A stretch of DNA of 64,000 nucleotides from contig NZ_JAKNQH010000002.1 of assembly GCF_022662305.1 (NCBI RefSeq), positions 496,001 to 560,000 of the forward strand. The letters run 5' to 3'. The notes beneath the pieces are model-generated. The model saw only the letters and a list, made by a program, of their open reading frames with translations, was not told where the DNA came from and made no database searches. Within the stretch, counting starts at the first letter, position 1. The number at the start of each line of letters is the position of its first letter. This DNA is from Sphingomonas sp. BAUL-RG-20F-R05-02 (GTDB lineage Bacteria > Pseudomonadota > Alphaproteobacteria > Sphingomonadales > Sphingomonadaceae). Positions 25,136 through 33,715 of this stretch are shown here, piece after piece. The position numbers and the translations under genes are program-made.

Positions 25136-27895
25136 ATGCCACATCTCTATCTCGTCGACGGCTCGGGCTATATCTTCCGCGCCTATCACCGGCTTCCGCC
25201 GCTCACCAACAAGCATGGCGAGCCGGTCGGCGCGGTCTATGGCTATACCACCATGTTGTGGCGGCTGGTCGACGAACTCAATACCGCCGATGGCCCGACC
25301 CACATGGCGGTGATTCTCGACAAATCCTCCAAGACGTTCCGCAACGACCTGTACGATCAGTACAAGGCGCACCGCCCGCCGCCGCCCGAGGATCTCAAAC
25401 CGCAGTTCCCGATGATCCGCGACGCCACGCGCGCCTTCTCGCTGCCGTGCATCGAGGAAGAGGGGCTGGAGGCGGACGACATCATCGCCTGCTACACCCA
25501 GGCCGCGCTGGCGCAGGGCTGGTCGGTGACGATCGTGTCCTCGGACAAGGATCTCATGCAGCTGATGACCGATCCGTCGGTCGACATGTACGACACGATG
25601 AACAACCGCCGATTGGGCGCGGACCATGTCGTCGAGAAGTTCGGCGTCGGTCCGGAGCGGCTCGGCGATGTGCTCGCGTTGATGGGCGACAGCGTCGACA
25701 ACGTGCCGGGCGTCACCGGGGTCGGTCCCAAGACCGCCGCCAAGCTGATTCTCGAACATGGCGATCTCGAAGGCGTGCTCGCCGCCGCCGAGGGGATGAA
25801 GAAGGGCAAGCTGCGCGACAATCTGATCGAGCAGGCCGACAATGCCCGCCTGTCCAAGGTGCTCGTCACGCTGAAGTGCGACGGCACCCTGCCCGAGCCG
25901 CTCGACGATCTCACGCTGCAGGGCATCCCCGATGCGCCGCTGCGCGCGTTTCTGGAACATCACGGCTTCAAGTCGCTGCTGACCAAATTGTCGGCGGTGG
26001 CGGATGCGCCGGTAGAAACGCCCAAGAGCGTACTGACGCCGGACGAAGAACCGGCGTGCGATCACGACGGCTACGAGACGGTGGTGGACGAGGCCGCGCT
26101 CGATACGTGGATTGCGGCCGCGCGGCATCAGGGTTGGGTGGCGGTCGATACCGAAACCACCGGCATCGATGCGACGCGCGCCGAACTGGTCGGCATCAGC
26201 ATGGCGCTGCAACCCAATCGCGCGTGCTACATCCCGTTGAGCCACGGCGGCACCGGCCTTTTCGCCGAGCGGCCCGCGCAGATCGACACGGCGGTGGCGC
26301 TCGACAAACTGAAGGCGCTGTTCGAGGACGCTTCGGTCCTCAAGATCGGCCACAACCTCAAATACGACATGATCGTGCTGGGGCGGCTTGGCATCGACGT
26401 GGCGCCGTTCGACGATACCATCCTGATGAGCTTCGATCTCGACGCCGGTCTGCATGGCCACGGTATGGACGAGCTTGCCGCGACGCACCTGTCGCACAGT
26501 TGCATCGCCTTCAAGGACGTGGTCGGCGTCGGCAAGACGCAGCGCCAGTTCAATGAGGTCGATCTCGTCGCCGCGACCCGTTACGCCGCCGAGGATGCCG
26601 ACGTGACGCTGCGGCTGTGGCGCCGTTTCAAACCGCGTCTCGCCGCCGAGGCTGCGACGCGCGTGTACGAAATGGTCGACCGCCCGCTCGCCCCCGTGAT
26701 CGCACGGATGGAGCGACAGGGCATCAAGGTCGATCGCGAGAAGCTGGCCGGCCTGTCGGGCGAATTCTCGACGCAAATCGCCGCGCTGGAAATCGAAATC
26801 CACGCGATCGCCGGCGGCCCGTTCACGATCGGCAGCCCCAAGCAGTTGGGCGACGTGCTGTTCGAGCGGATGGGCATCAAGGGCGGGCGCAAGGGCAAGT
26901 CGGGCGTCTATTCGACCGACGTCAACGAGCTGGAACGGATCGCCGCCGATAAGGACTCGGTTGGTTCCGGCATCGCCGGCAAGGTGCTGGAATGGCGCCA
27001 GCTCACTAAGCTCAAGAACACCTATACCGATGCGTTGCAGGCGCAGATCAATCCGGCGACCGGCCGCGTGCACACCAGCTACAGCCTGACCGGTGCGCAG
27101 ACCGGGCGGCTGTCCTCGACCGACCCCAACCTGCAGAACATCCCGATCCGCACCGAGATCGGCCGCCAGATCCGCGACGCGTTCGTGGCGGAGGAGGGCA
27201 ACGTCATCCTCGCCGCCGATTATTCGCAGATCGAGCTGCGCCTCGCCGCGCACATGGCCGACGTGCCGCAGCTGCGCGAGGCATTCGCGAGCGGCGCGGA
27301 CATTCACTCGCTGACGGCGCAGGAGCTGTTCGGCGAGGTCAACCGCGACACGCGCGGACGTGCCAAGACGATCAACTTCGCGATCCTGTACGGCATCTCG
27401 CGCTGGGGGCTGGCGGGCCGCCTCGACGTGACCGCTGACGAGGCGCAGGCGATGATCGACCGCTATTTCGAGCGCTTCCCCGGCATCCGCAACTATATCG
27501 CCGCAACCACCGAATTCGTGCGCGAGCGTGGCTTCACCGAAACGTTGTTCGGGCGCAAGACGCACTTTCCGCGCATCAAATCCAAGGTCCAGCACGAACG
27601 CCAGGGTGCCGAACGCGCCGCGATCAACGCGCCGATCCAGGGCACCTGCGCCGACATCATCAAGCGCGCGATGGTGCGGATGGAGCCAGCGTTGGCGGAG
27701 GCTGGTCTCGGCCACGTCCGCATGCTGCTGCAGGTGCACGACGAACTGGTGTTCGAACTGCCCGCAGGCGACGTCGACGCCGCACGCCCGGTGATCGAGC
27801 GCGTGATGGCAGCCGCAGCCGAGCCCGCCATTACGCTGTCGGTGCCGCTCGGCGTCGAAATCGGCGTGGGGCTGAGCTGGGGCGCGGCGCATTGA
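25136..27895 (+). CDS. polA: DNA polymerase I
   Basis: Repair and Okazaki-fragment polymerase of 919 residues with all three domains. The 5'-3' exonuclease is N-terminal (LVDGSGYIFRAYH; SSDKDLMQL; GDSVDNVPGVTGVGPKTA). The 3'-5' exonuclease has an intact DxE pair (Asp338 and Glu340 in AVDTETTG), so proofreading is expected. The polymerase has motif A ADYSQIELR (Asp695), the O-helix RGRAKTINFAILYG and motif C VHDELVFE (Asp869). ATG 25136 gives the family start (MPHLYLVDG); a start at 25100 would add 12 residues. The stop shares TTGA with the next gene. Confidence 0.98.
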   Translation: MPHLYLVDGSGYIFRAYHRLPPLTNKHGEPVGAVYGYTTMLWRLVDELNTADGPTHMAVILDKSSKTFRNDLYDQYKAHRPPPPEDLKPQFPMIRDATRAFSLPCIEEEGLEADDIIACYTQAALAQGWSVTIVSSDKDLMQLMTDPSVDMYDTMNNRRLGADHVVEKFGVGPERLGDVLALMGDSVDNVPGVTGVGPKTAAKLILEHGDLEGVLAAAEGMKKGKLRDNLIEQADNARLSKVLVTLKCDGTLPEPLDDLTLQGIPDAPLRAFLEHHGFKSLLTKLSAVADAPVETPKSVLTPDEEPACDHDGYETVVDEAALDTWIAAARHQGWVAVDTETTGIDATRAELVGISMALQPNRACYIPLSHGGTGLFAERPAQIDTAVALDKLKALFEDASVLKIGHNLKYDMIVLGRLGIDVAPFDDTILMSFDLDAGLHGHGMDELAATHLSHSCIAFKDVVGVGKTQRQFNEVDLVAATRYAAEDADVTLRLWRRFKPRLAAEAATRVYEMVDRPLAPVIARMERQGIKVDREKLAGLSGEFSTQIAALEIEIHAIAGGPFTIGSPKQLGDVLFERMGIKGGRKGKSGVYSTDVNELERIAADKDSVGSGIAGKVLEWRQLTKLKNTYTDALQAQINPATGRVHTSYSLTGAQTGRLSSTDPNLQNIPIRTEIGRQIRDAFVAEEGNVILAADYSQIELRLAAHMADVPQLREAFASGADIHSLTAQELFGEVNRDTRGRAKTINFAILYGISRWGLAGRLDVTADEAQAMIDRYFERFPGIRNYIAATTEFVRERGFTETLFGRKTHFPRIKSKVQHERQGAERAAINAPIQGTCADIIKRAMVRMEPALAEAGLGHVRMLLQVHDELVFELPAGDVDAARPVIERVMAAAAEPAITLSVPLGVEIGVGLSWGAAH

Positions 27896-29400
27896 CCAAC
27901 GCCGCTGGGTCGGCGGGGGCGCCAGACGACATCGACGCGCTCGCCAAGGGTGGGCGCACCAACATCTTCGGCTTTCTGCTGCGACTCGCCGCGCGGATTC
28001 CGTTCCTGTTCATCGCCGGTCGCAGCTATGGCCCCGATCTGGTCGGGCGGTTCGCGCTGGCGGTGGTGGTGGTGGAGTTCGCCGCGCAGCTCTGCACGCT
28101 CGGGCTGAAGCGCGGACTTGCGCAGGCGTTCGCCAAGTCGGGAGAGCGGTCGCACACGCATGTCGCATGGGACGCGCTGGCGGTGGCGTTCGTCGCCTCG
28201 GCGATCGCCAGCGTGGTGCTGTTCGCGCTGCCCGAAATCATGTTCCCCAGCGGGCTGTCCGGCGGGTTCGAACGGTATCTGCCGGTCGTCATCGTGGCTT
28301 GGGCGTGGACCGAGATCAGCCTCGCCGCGCTCGCCTACCGCCGCAACGTCGGTGCATCGGTCACCGCCCGTGCGATCGTCGAGCCGTGGACAATCAGCAT
28401 CGCCGCGCTGGTCTTCTCGTTCATCGCGAAACCGGACGGGCTGGTCCTGTCGTACATGCTGTCGATGGTCGGGGCGCTGCTGGCGGCGTTCGTGCCGTTC
28501 CTGAAAAGCTATGGTCTGCCCTATGGCTGGCGCCCGGAGCCCGGGCGGCTGGTCGCGCTGGCGCGGCACAACGTTCCGCTGGCGGGCGCCGACGCGATCG
28601 AATGGGGCTCGCGCAATGTCGATCGCGCGATCCTGGGCTATATGTTTGAGCCGAAGATCGTCGGCATCTACTACATGGCGGTGCAGATCGCCACGCTGCC
28701 GGGCAAGTTGAAAACCAGCTTCGATCCGATCCTCAGCCCGGTCATCACCTCCAGCCTTGCGCAGAACGACCGCAAGGCGGTGGCGCAGCAGGTCCGACAG
28801 GTGGGGTTCTGGATCATGTCGGCACAGCTGGGCCTTGCGCTGATGGGGTCGATCCCCGGCAAGGCGGTGATGGGCGTCGTCGGCCCGCAGTTCGTCGCCG
28901 GCACGGCGGCGATGGCGTTCCTGCTCTGCGCGGAGGTGGCGGCGTCGACCGGCGCGGTGTGCGAAAGCGCCCTGGTCTATATCGCACGGCATCTCAACCT
29001 GATGCTGTCGATCGGCGCGCTGACCTTGCAGGTGGCGCTGAGTTTCGGATTGATCTTCGCGATGCGATGGATCGGCTGGCCGGAAAATTATCAGGCCGCC
29101 GGGCCGGCTGTGGCGCTGCTCCTAGCGATGGGCACGTCGTCGCTGGTGAAGTCGAGCGTTCTCGCGAAGATGCTGGGTGCGCCGGTGCGCGGCTGGCGCT
29201 GGCAGATGCTGGGCGCGGCGGCGGCGGCGATCGCGGTGGGGACGATCTTCACCTCGCTGCCGCATCGCTACGAATGGGCGGAACTGGTGTTCGGCGAGCC
29301 GGCAATCGCCGCGAGCTACCTGTTCGTGCTGTGGAAGTTCGCCACCGGCCCGGAAGATCGCGCGCTGTTGCGTAAGACGCCTGCCGCGGCGACGGCCTGA
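27892..29400 (+). CDS. Oligosaccharide flippase family protein (MOP/Wzx-like)
   Basis: A membrane protein of 502 residues with about 12 to 14 hydrophobic helices and the pattern of the polysaccharide flippase (Wzx/RfbX, MOP superfamily) group. After a polar N-terminus of about 20 residues come RIPFLFIAGRSYGPDLVGRF and the substrate-cavity helices; the FDPILSPVIT stretch in the middle is a recognisable family feature. It would move lipid-linked glycans across the inner membrane, but no O-antigen or exopolysaccharide cluster lies beside it. The start is TTG at 27892, overlapping the polA stop (TTGA). Convergent with purH. Confidence 0.8.
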   Translation: MTNAAGSAGAPDDIDALAKGGRTNIFGFLLRLAARIPFLFIAGRSYGPDLVGRFALAVVVVEFAAQLCTLGLKRGLAQAFAKSGERSHTHVAWDALAVAFVASAIASVVLFALPEIMFPSGLSGGFERYLPVVIVAWAWTEISLAALAYRRNVGASVTARAIVEPWTISIAALVFSFIAKPDGLVLSYMLSMVGALLAAFVPFLKSYGLPYGWRPEPGRLVALARHNVPLAGADAIEWGSRNVDRAILGYMFEPKIVGIYYMAVQIATLPGKLKTSFDPILSPVITSSLAQNDRKAVAQQVRQVGFWIMSAQLGLALMGSIPGKAVMGVVGPQFVAGTAAMAFLLCAEVAASTGAVCESALVYIARHLNLMLSIGALTLQVALSFGLIFAMRWIGWPENYQAAGPAVALLLAMGTSSLVKSSVLAKMLGAPVRGWRWQMLGAAAAAIAVGTIFTSLPHRYEWAELVFGEPAIAASYLFVLWKFATGPEDRALLRKTPAAATA

Positions 29401-29482
29401 ACGGTCGCGGCGCACGTCGACTTCTGGCCGAGGCGGCTTAGGTAAACGTCGCAGGTGCTCACGGCCGGTCATGGGCGAAGCC

Positions 29483-29553
29483 AGTGACAGGTGCAGGATG
29501 CGGGGCATCCTCCACCTGTCACTCGTCGGACGGCACTTTGGCGCCGCCGGCCG
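29483..29553 (+). repeat. Structured intergenic repeat, copy 2
   Basis: Hairpin A has 19-base arms (29483-29501 and 29505-29523) that pair at 18 positions around a GGG loop. It is followed directly by the core at 29524-29553: CGTCGGAC, stem GGCAC / GCGCC (one A-C mismatch) with a TTTG loop, then GCCGGCCG. It lies between the converging flippase and purH genes and may double as a bidirectional terminator, although no U-tract follows. Confidence 0.7.
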
Positions 29554-29607
29554 GGCCGATCGCGGAGACCCGGGCCGGAGCTTTGCTGCGGCTAGGAGCG
29601 ATCGGCC
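29554..29607. repeat. Inverted repeat abutting the purH stop
   Basis: GGCCGATCGC (29554-29563) and GCGATCGGCC (29598-29607) are perfect 10-base inverted arms around a 34-base centre. The right arm ends directly at the purH stop codon and the left arm starts directly after repeat copy 2, so the whole gap between the two genes is structured. Confidence 0.55.
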
Positions 29608-31173
29608 TCAGTGCCGAAAATGCCTCACGCCCGTGAACACCATCGCCAGGTTGGCGGCGTCCGCGGCGGCGATCACCTCGTCATCGCGAATCGAGCCGCC
29701 CGGCTGGATAACCGCCGTAGCACCCGCCTCGACCGCTGCCAGCAGGCCGTCGGCGAACGGGAAGAACGCATCCGACGCCACGGCCGAGCCGATCGTGCGG
29801 GGTTGCGCCCAGCCCGCTTTGTCCGCCGCGTCCTTGGCCTTCCACGCGGCGATGCGCGCCGACTCTAGTCGGTTCATCTGGCCCGCACCGATGCCGGCGG
29901 CGGCGCCGTCCTTTGCATAGACGATCGCGTTCGACTTGACGTGCTTGGCCACCGTCCAGGCAAAGCGGCAATCCGCCAGTTCGTTCTTGGTGGGCGCACG
30001 CTTGGTGACGACCTTCATCTCCGGCACCGAGGCGTTGTCGCGGCCCTGCACCAGCCAGCCGCCGGTGATCGCCTTGGCCAGCAACCCGCCGCGCGCGGGA
30101 TCGGGCAGATCGCCGGTGAGCAGCAGGCGCAGGTTCTTCTTGGCGGCGAACAGCGCAAGCGCCTCGTCATCGGCGTCCGGCGCGATCACCACTTCGGTGA
30201 AGATGCCGGTGATCGCCCGCGCGGTCGCCGCGTCGAGCTTGCGATTGAGCGCAATGATGCCGCCGAACGCGGACACCGTGTCGCAGGCGAACGCATCGGC
30301 ATAGGCCTGCTCGATCGTCTTGGCGGTGGCGACGCCGCAAGGGTTGGCGTGCTTGACGATCACCACGCTCGGGTCGGCATCGCGGAACTCGCTGATAAGG
30401 TCGAGCGCGGCGTCGGCGTCGTTGAAATTGTTGTACGACAGTTCCTTGCCCTGCACCTGCCGCGCCTGGCCGACGCCGTTCGCGGATGGCTTGTGCGTCG
30501 CGTAGAACGCCGCCTGCTGATGCGGGTTCTCGCCATAGCGCAGCGCCGAACCGAGCGTCAGCGTAACCGGCAGCACCTGCGGGAACGACTCGCGCTGGTC
30601 GACGAACGCGAACCACTGCGCAATCGCGCCATCATAGGCGGCGGTGGCGGCATAGGCTTTTGCGGCGAGGCGCTTGCGGTCTTCCAGCGTGGTGCTGCCG
30701 CCCGCGACGAGCGCGTAATCGGCGGGATCGGTGACGATCGCGACATAGGCGTGGTTCTTCGCGGCGGAGCGCACCATCGACGGGCCACCGATGTCGATGT
30801 TCTCGATCACCTCGTCACGCTCGGCACCGCGCGCGACGGTTTCCTCGAACGGGTAGAGGTTGACCACCACCAGATCGATCGCGCCGATCTCGTGTTCCGC
30901 CATCGAGGCGGCATGGGCTTTATCGTCGCGCACTGCGAGCAGACCGCCGTGCACCTTGGGGTGGAGCGTCTTGACACGACCGTCCATCATTTCCGGGAAA
31001 CCGGTGAGATCGGAGATGTCGCGCACCGTGAGGCCCGCATCCCGCAATGCCTTGGCGGTGCCGCCGGTCGAGACCAGTTCGACGTTCGCTTTGGCAAGCG
31101 CCTTGCCGAGATCGACGATGCCGGTCTTGTCAGACACTGACAGGAGGGCGCGGCGGATGGGGATGGCGGTCAT
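29608..31173 (-). CDS. purH: Bifunctional AICAR transformylase / IMP cyclohydrolase
   Basis: Catalyses the last two steps of IMP synthesis: formylation of AICAR and ring closure. The N-terminal IMP cyclohydrolase (MGS-like) domain covers about residues 1-195 ([41 protein letters not shown]). The C-terminal transformylase has [14 protein letters not shown] and the catalytic Lys274-His275 in VKHANPCG, plus FGGIIALNR. Length 521 is standard. An AGGA lies seven bases before the ATG. It follows the heparinase-family gene by 77 bp on the same strand. Confidence 0.98.
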   Translation of the reverse strand: MTAIPIRRALLSVSDKTGIVDLGKALAKANVELVSTGGTAKALRDAGLTVRDISDLTGFPEMMDGRVKTLHPKVHGGLLAVRDDKAHAASMAEHEIGAIDLVVVNLYPFEETVARGAERDEVIENIDIGGPSMVRSAAKNHAYVAIVTDPADYALVAGGSTTLEDRKRLAAKAYAATAAYDGAIAQWFAFVDQRESFPQVLPVTLTLGSALRYGENPHQQAAFYATHKPSANGVGQARQVQGKELSYNNFNDADAALDLISEFRDADPSVVIVKHANPCGVATAKTIEQAYADAFACDTVSAFGGIIALNRKLDAATARAITGIFTEVVIAPDADDEALALFAAKKNLRLLLTGDLPDPARGGLLAKAITGGWLVQGRDNASVPEMKVVTKRAPTKNELADCRFAWTVAKHVKSNAIVYAKDGAAAGIGAGQMNRLESARIAAWKAKDAADKAGWAQPRTIGSAVASDAFFPFADGLLAAVEAGATAVIQPGGSIRDDEVIAAADAANLAMVFTGVRHFRH

Positions 31174-31190
31174 ACGAGGATCCTAGCAGC

Positions 31191-31218
31191 GTTCGTCGTA
31201 AGCTGACGCAGGACGAAC
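31191..31218. other. Hairpin in the purH leader
   Basis: GTTCGTC (31191-31197) and GACGAAC (31212-31218) form a perfect 7-bp stem with a 14-base loop, 18 bases upstream of the purH start codon. No U-tract follows on the minus strand. It could be leader structure for purH; no known purine riboswitch pattern is visible. Confidence 0.3.
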
Positions 31219-31250
31219 CGGGAATGTGCGGTCGCGCGCTCCCTGCCCGC

Positions 31251-32999
31251 TTAGCCTGCGCGCTTCAAGACCCAGCCGACATTGGTACCGCCAGCCGGCG
31301 TCTCGCCGGTGACGACGAGCTGGAAGGTCGATTGCGGTCGTCCCGCGCCGTCGACCCACAGGCTCGGCTCAACCGTAAGCGCGCCGCCCTTGCAGCGGAA
31401 CTGCCAGAGCGTGCCGCCGGGCAGCCGCAGCAGCGCCGCCATGCCATCGGCCGTGGGCGAGACTTCGACACCGTCACCGAGGTGGAAACGCAGCACGAAG
31501 CCGGTCGCGACCACGCGCCCGCGCTTGCTCGCAGGCAGCAGCATGTCGTCGCCGCGCAGTTCGCGGCCATCGCCGGTAAGGATCAACTGACGGCGGTGGA
31601 CGAAGCCGAAGCGGCGCGCGTAGCCGTCATGACTCGCCTCGACGCGGCTGGCGTTTTCACTCTCCTGCCGGGCCAGTTCGACCGCACCGACACCGCGCCC
31701 AAGCGTGCCGTCGACCTGAACCGCGGTGGAATTGCTGTCGCCGACTACTAGCGTCGAATGCGCGGCGGTGGTGCGCAGCCCCTCGACCAGCGCGCCCGGC
31801 AGTTGCGCGATGCCGGCCCGCGCGCCGCCGCAGTTGACGATGATGCGGTGTGGCCCGTCCGAAAACTCGAACGCCAGCGTTGAGGCGCAGCCGCCCTTCA
31901 CCACCCGCGCGACCGGCGGCGGTGCGGCATCGAACACCACCACCGCCTGTGCGGCGGACAGCCGCTGATACCCCCACTCGCGAGCCTGCCGCAGCGGGCG
32001 GGTGCGCACGCCGGTGGCGGCGACGATCTCCGCGACGGTTTCGCCCGGAACTGGGCCGCCGCCCTGCCAGCTCGACAGTCCGCCATCGCCGAGACACACG
32101 CCGAGCAGCGCCGGCACGAGCCGGCCGAGCGTGTCGGCGATCAGCGCAGGCGGCTCGATCCGGCGCGCCTCATACACCTCGCGCAGTGCGGTGAGCAGCA
32201 TGATGACGTCGAGCTGCGTCGCCGGGCTGCGTGAAACGACACCGCCGTCCTCGAACACCGACACCGCCAGCGCGCGGGTGAGCGCGGCCTCGTTGGCGAG
32301 CCGGCGCGGATCGCCGCCGGGCAGCAGCATACCGCCGGCCACTACGCCGCAGGCGGTGGCGACCCGCGCCGCACCCGGCGCGATCTTGTCGGCACCGCGA
32401 TCGAGATGGCGCGCACCGCGTGCGAAGGTGTTGAGCACCTTGCTGCGATAGACAAGATCGGTCGAGGACAGGATCAGCGGCGCATGGGCCGACCATGCAA
32501 GGATCCGCCGCCCGCAGAGATCGGCGCGCCACGCCGGCTCGCTGATCGTGTCGGCATGCGCGACGAGCCATTGCCGCATGATCGCCTCGGCAACGGGTAC
32601 GCCCTGCACGCGTGTCGCTACGCTCGACAGATCGCGCAGCCACGCAGCGCTGTGCAGATACTCGGCGAAATCGGCGGAGAAATCGGGCTTGGCTAGGTTG
32701 AGCGACTCGATCGCGCGGGTTTCGCCACGGAACATCATCTCCCCGCCGAGCAGCGCCTGTCCGCGCTTGAAATCGCCAAGGAAGGGATCGTCCGGCACCG
32801 CCAGCAGCTTGAGCGGATAGCGCCCTTTCAGCCGCATGCCATGCAGCGGCGTGCGCCACGTCAGGCGGTGGAACTGTTCGGCCAGTCGCTCCGCCAGTGA
32901 AAGCCCTTTGTCGCCGCCGGCACGGACCAGCCACTTGCCCTCGACCGGCTCAAGCGCGCCCAATTCGAGCAGGTCGTCGGCGGGCAAGCGGTCGCTCAC
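31251..32999 (-). CDS. Heparinase II/III family protein
   Basis: A 582-residue protein with an alpha/alpha-toroid N-terminal half and a beta-sandwich C-terminal half typical of heparinase II/III-like polysaccharide lyases. Recognisable parts are RLKGRYPLKLLAVPDDPF, the helix DTISEPAWRADLCGRRILAW, DGGVVSRSPATQLDVIMLL, and the C-terminal FEFSDGPHRIIVNCGG followed by AHSTLVVGDSNS. No signal peptide is present, so an extracellular lyase role is doubtful. Sphingomonads carry this protein next to rsmB, rpe or purH, and it may act on a cell-envelope glycan. The start is GTG at 32999, overlapping the rpe stop (GTGA). The substrate is unknown. Confidence 0.82.
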   Translation of the reverse strand: MSDRLPADDLLELGALEPVEGKWLVRAGGDKGLSLAERLAEQFHRLTWRTPLHGMRLKGRYPLKLLAVPDDPFLGDFKRGQALLGGEMMFRGETRAIESLNLAKPDFSADFAEYLHSAAWLRDLSSVATRVQGVPVAEAIMRQWLVAHADTISEPAWRADLCGRRILAWSAHAPLILSSTDLVYRSKVLNTFARGARHLDRGADKIAPGAARVATACGVVAGGMLLPGGDPRRLANEAALTRALAVSVFEDGGVVSRSPATQLDVIMLLTALREVYEARRIEPPALIADTLGRLVPALLGVCLGDGGLSSWQGGGPVPGETVAEIVAATGVRTRPLRQAREWGYQRLSAAQAVVVFDAAPPPVARVVKGGCASTLAFEFSDGPHRIIVNCGGARAGIAQLPGALVEGLRTTAAHSTLVVGDSNSTAVQVDGTLGRGVGAVELARQESENASRVEASHDGYARRFGFVHRRQLILTGDGRELRGDDMLLPASKRGRVVATGFVLRFHLGDGVEVSPTADGMAALLRLPGGTLWQFRCKGGALTVEPSLWVDGAGRPQSTFQLVVTGETPAGGTNVGWVLKRAG

Positions 33000-33658
33000 G
33001 CGCCCCTCAACGCCCGGATGTTGGCGGCATACTGGTCGGGTCCGCCGCGGAAGGTGGCGGTGCCGGCGACGAGCGCGTCGGCACCCGCCTCGATCGCATC
33101 GCGCGCGGTCTCCACATCGATGCCGCCGTCGACCTCCAGATCGACGCGGTAGCCGCCCTTGTCGATCATCGACCTGACCGCCGCGATCTTGCGCAGCGCG
33201 CTCGGGATGAAGCTCTGCCCGCCGAAGCCCGGGTTCACGCTCATCACCAGCACCAGATCGACCGAGTCGATGAGATATTCGAGCGCCTTGGCCGGGGTCT
33301 GCGGGGTCAGTACCACACCGGCGCGCTTACCGAGGGTACGGATGTGCTGGAGGCTGCGGTGCGTGTGCGGCCCGGCCTCCAGATGGATGCTGATCGTGTC
33401 GGCACCGGCCTCTGCGAACGCATCGAGGAACGCATCGACCGGCTGGATCATCAGGTGGACGTCGAACGGCTTGGGCGTATGTGGGCGAAGCGCCTTCACC
33501 ACTTGCGGGCCGATCGTGATGTTGGGGACGAAATGCCCGTCCATCACGTCGATGTGAATCCAGTCGGCGCCGGCGGCGTCGATCGCGCGGACCTCCTCGC
33601 CCAAGCGTGCGAAATCGGACGAGAGGATCGACGGGGCGATGCGGACGTGGTTCGGCAT
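32996..33658 (-). CDS. rpe: Ribulose-phosphate 3-epimerase
   Basis: Interconverts ribulose 5-phosphate and xylulose 5-phosphate in the pentose phosphate pathway. A TIM barrel of 220 residues with RIAPSILSSDFARLG at the start and the metal/catalytic residues in HIDVMDGHFVPNITIGP (His35, Asp37). The phosphate-binding loops are in MSVNPGFGGQSF and DGGIDVETA. I chose ATG 33658 (MPNHVRIAPS) to match the family; ATG 33676 would add six residues and is possible. Its stop overlaps the heparinase-family start. Confidence 0.95.
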   Translation of the reverse strand: MPNHVRIAPSILSSDFARLGEEVRAIDAAGADWIHIDVMDGHFVPNITIGPQVVKALRPHTPKPFDVHLMIQPVDAFLDAFAEAGADTISIHLEAGPHTHRSLQHIRTLGKRAGVVLTPQTPAKALEYLIDSVDLVLVMSVNPGFGGQSFIPSALRKIAAVRSMIDKGGYRVDLEVDGGIDVETARDAIEAGADALVAGTATFRGGPDQYAANIRALRGA

Positions 33659-33715
33659 GCCGGAATCTGTAGGCATGGCCGGGAGTAGCCGCAAGCTACG
33701 TATCAATTGCGACGG

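Noticed and set aside
25055..27892. A 945-codon open frame on the minus strand
   Set aside because: Antisense to polA; composition is that of a shadow frame and no motif is present.
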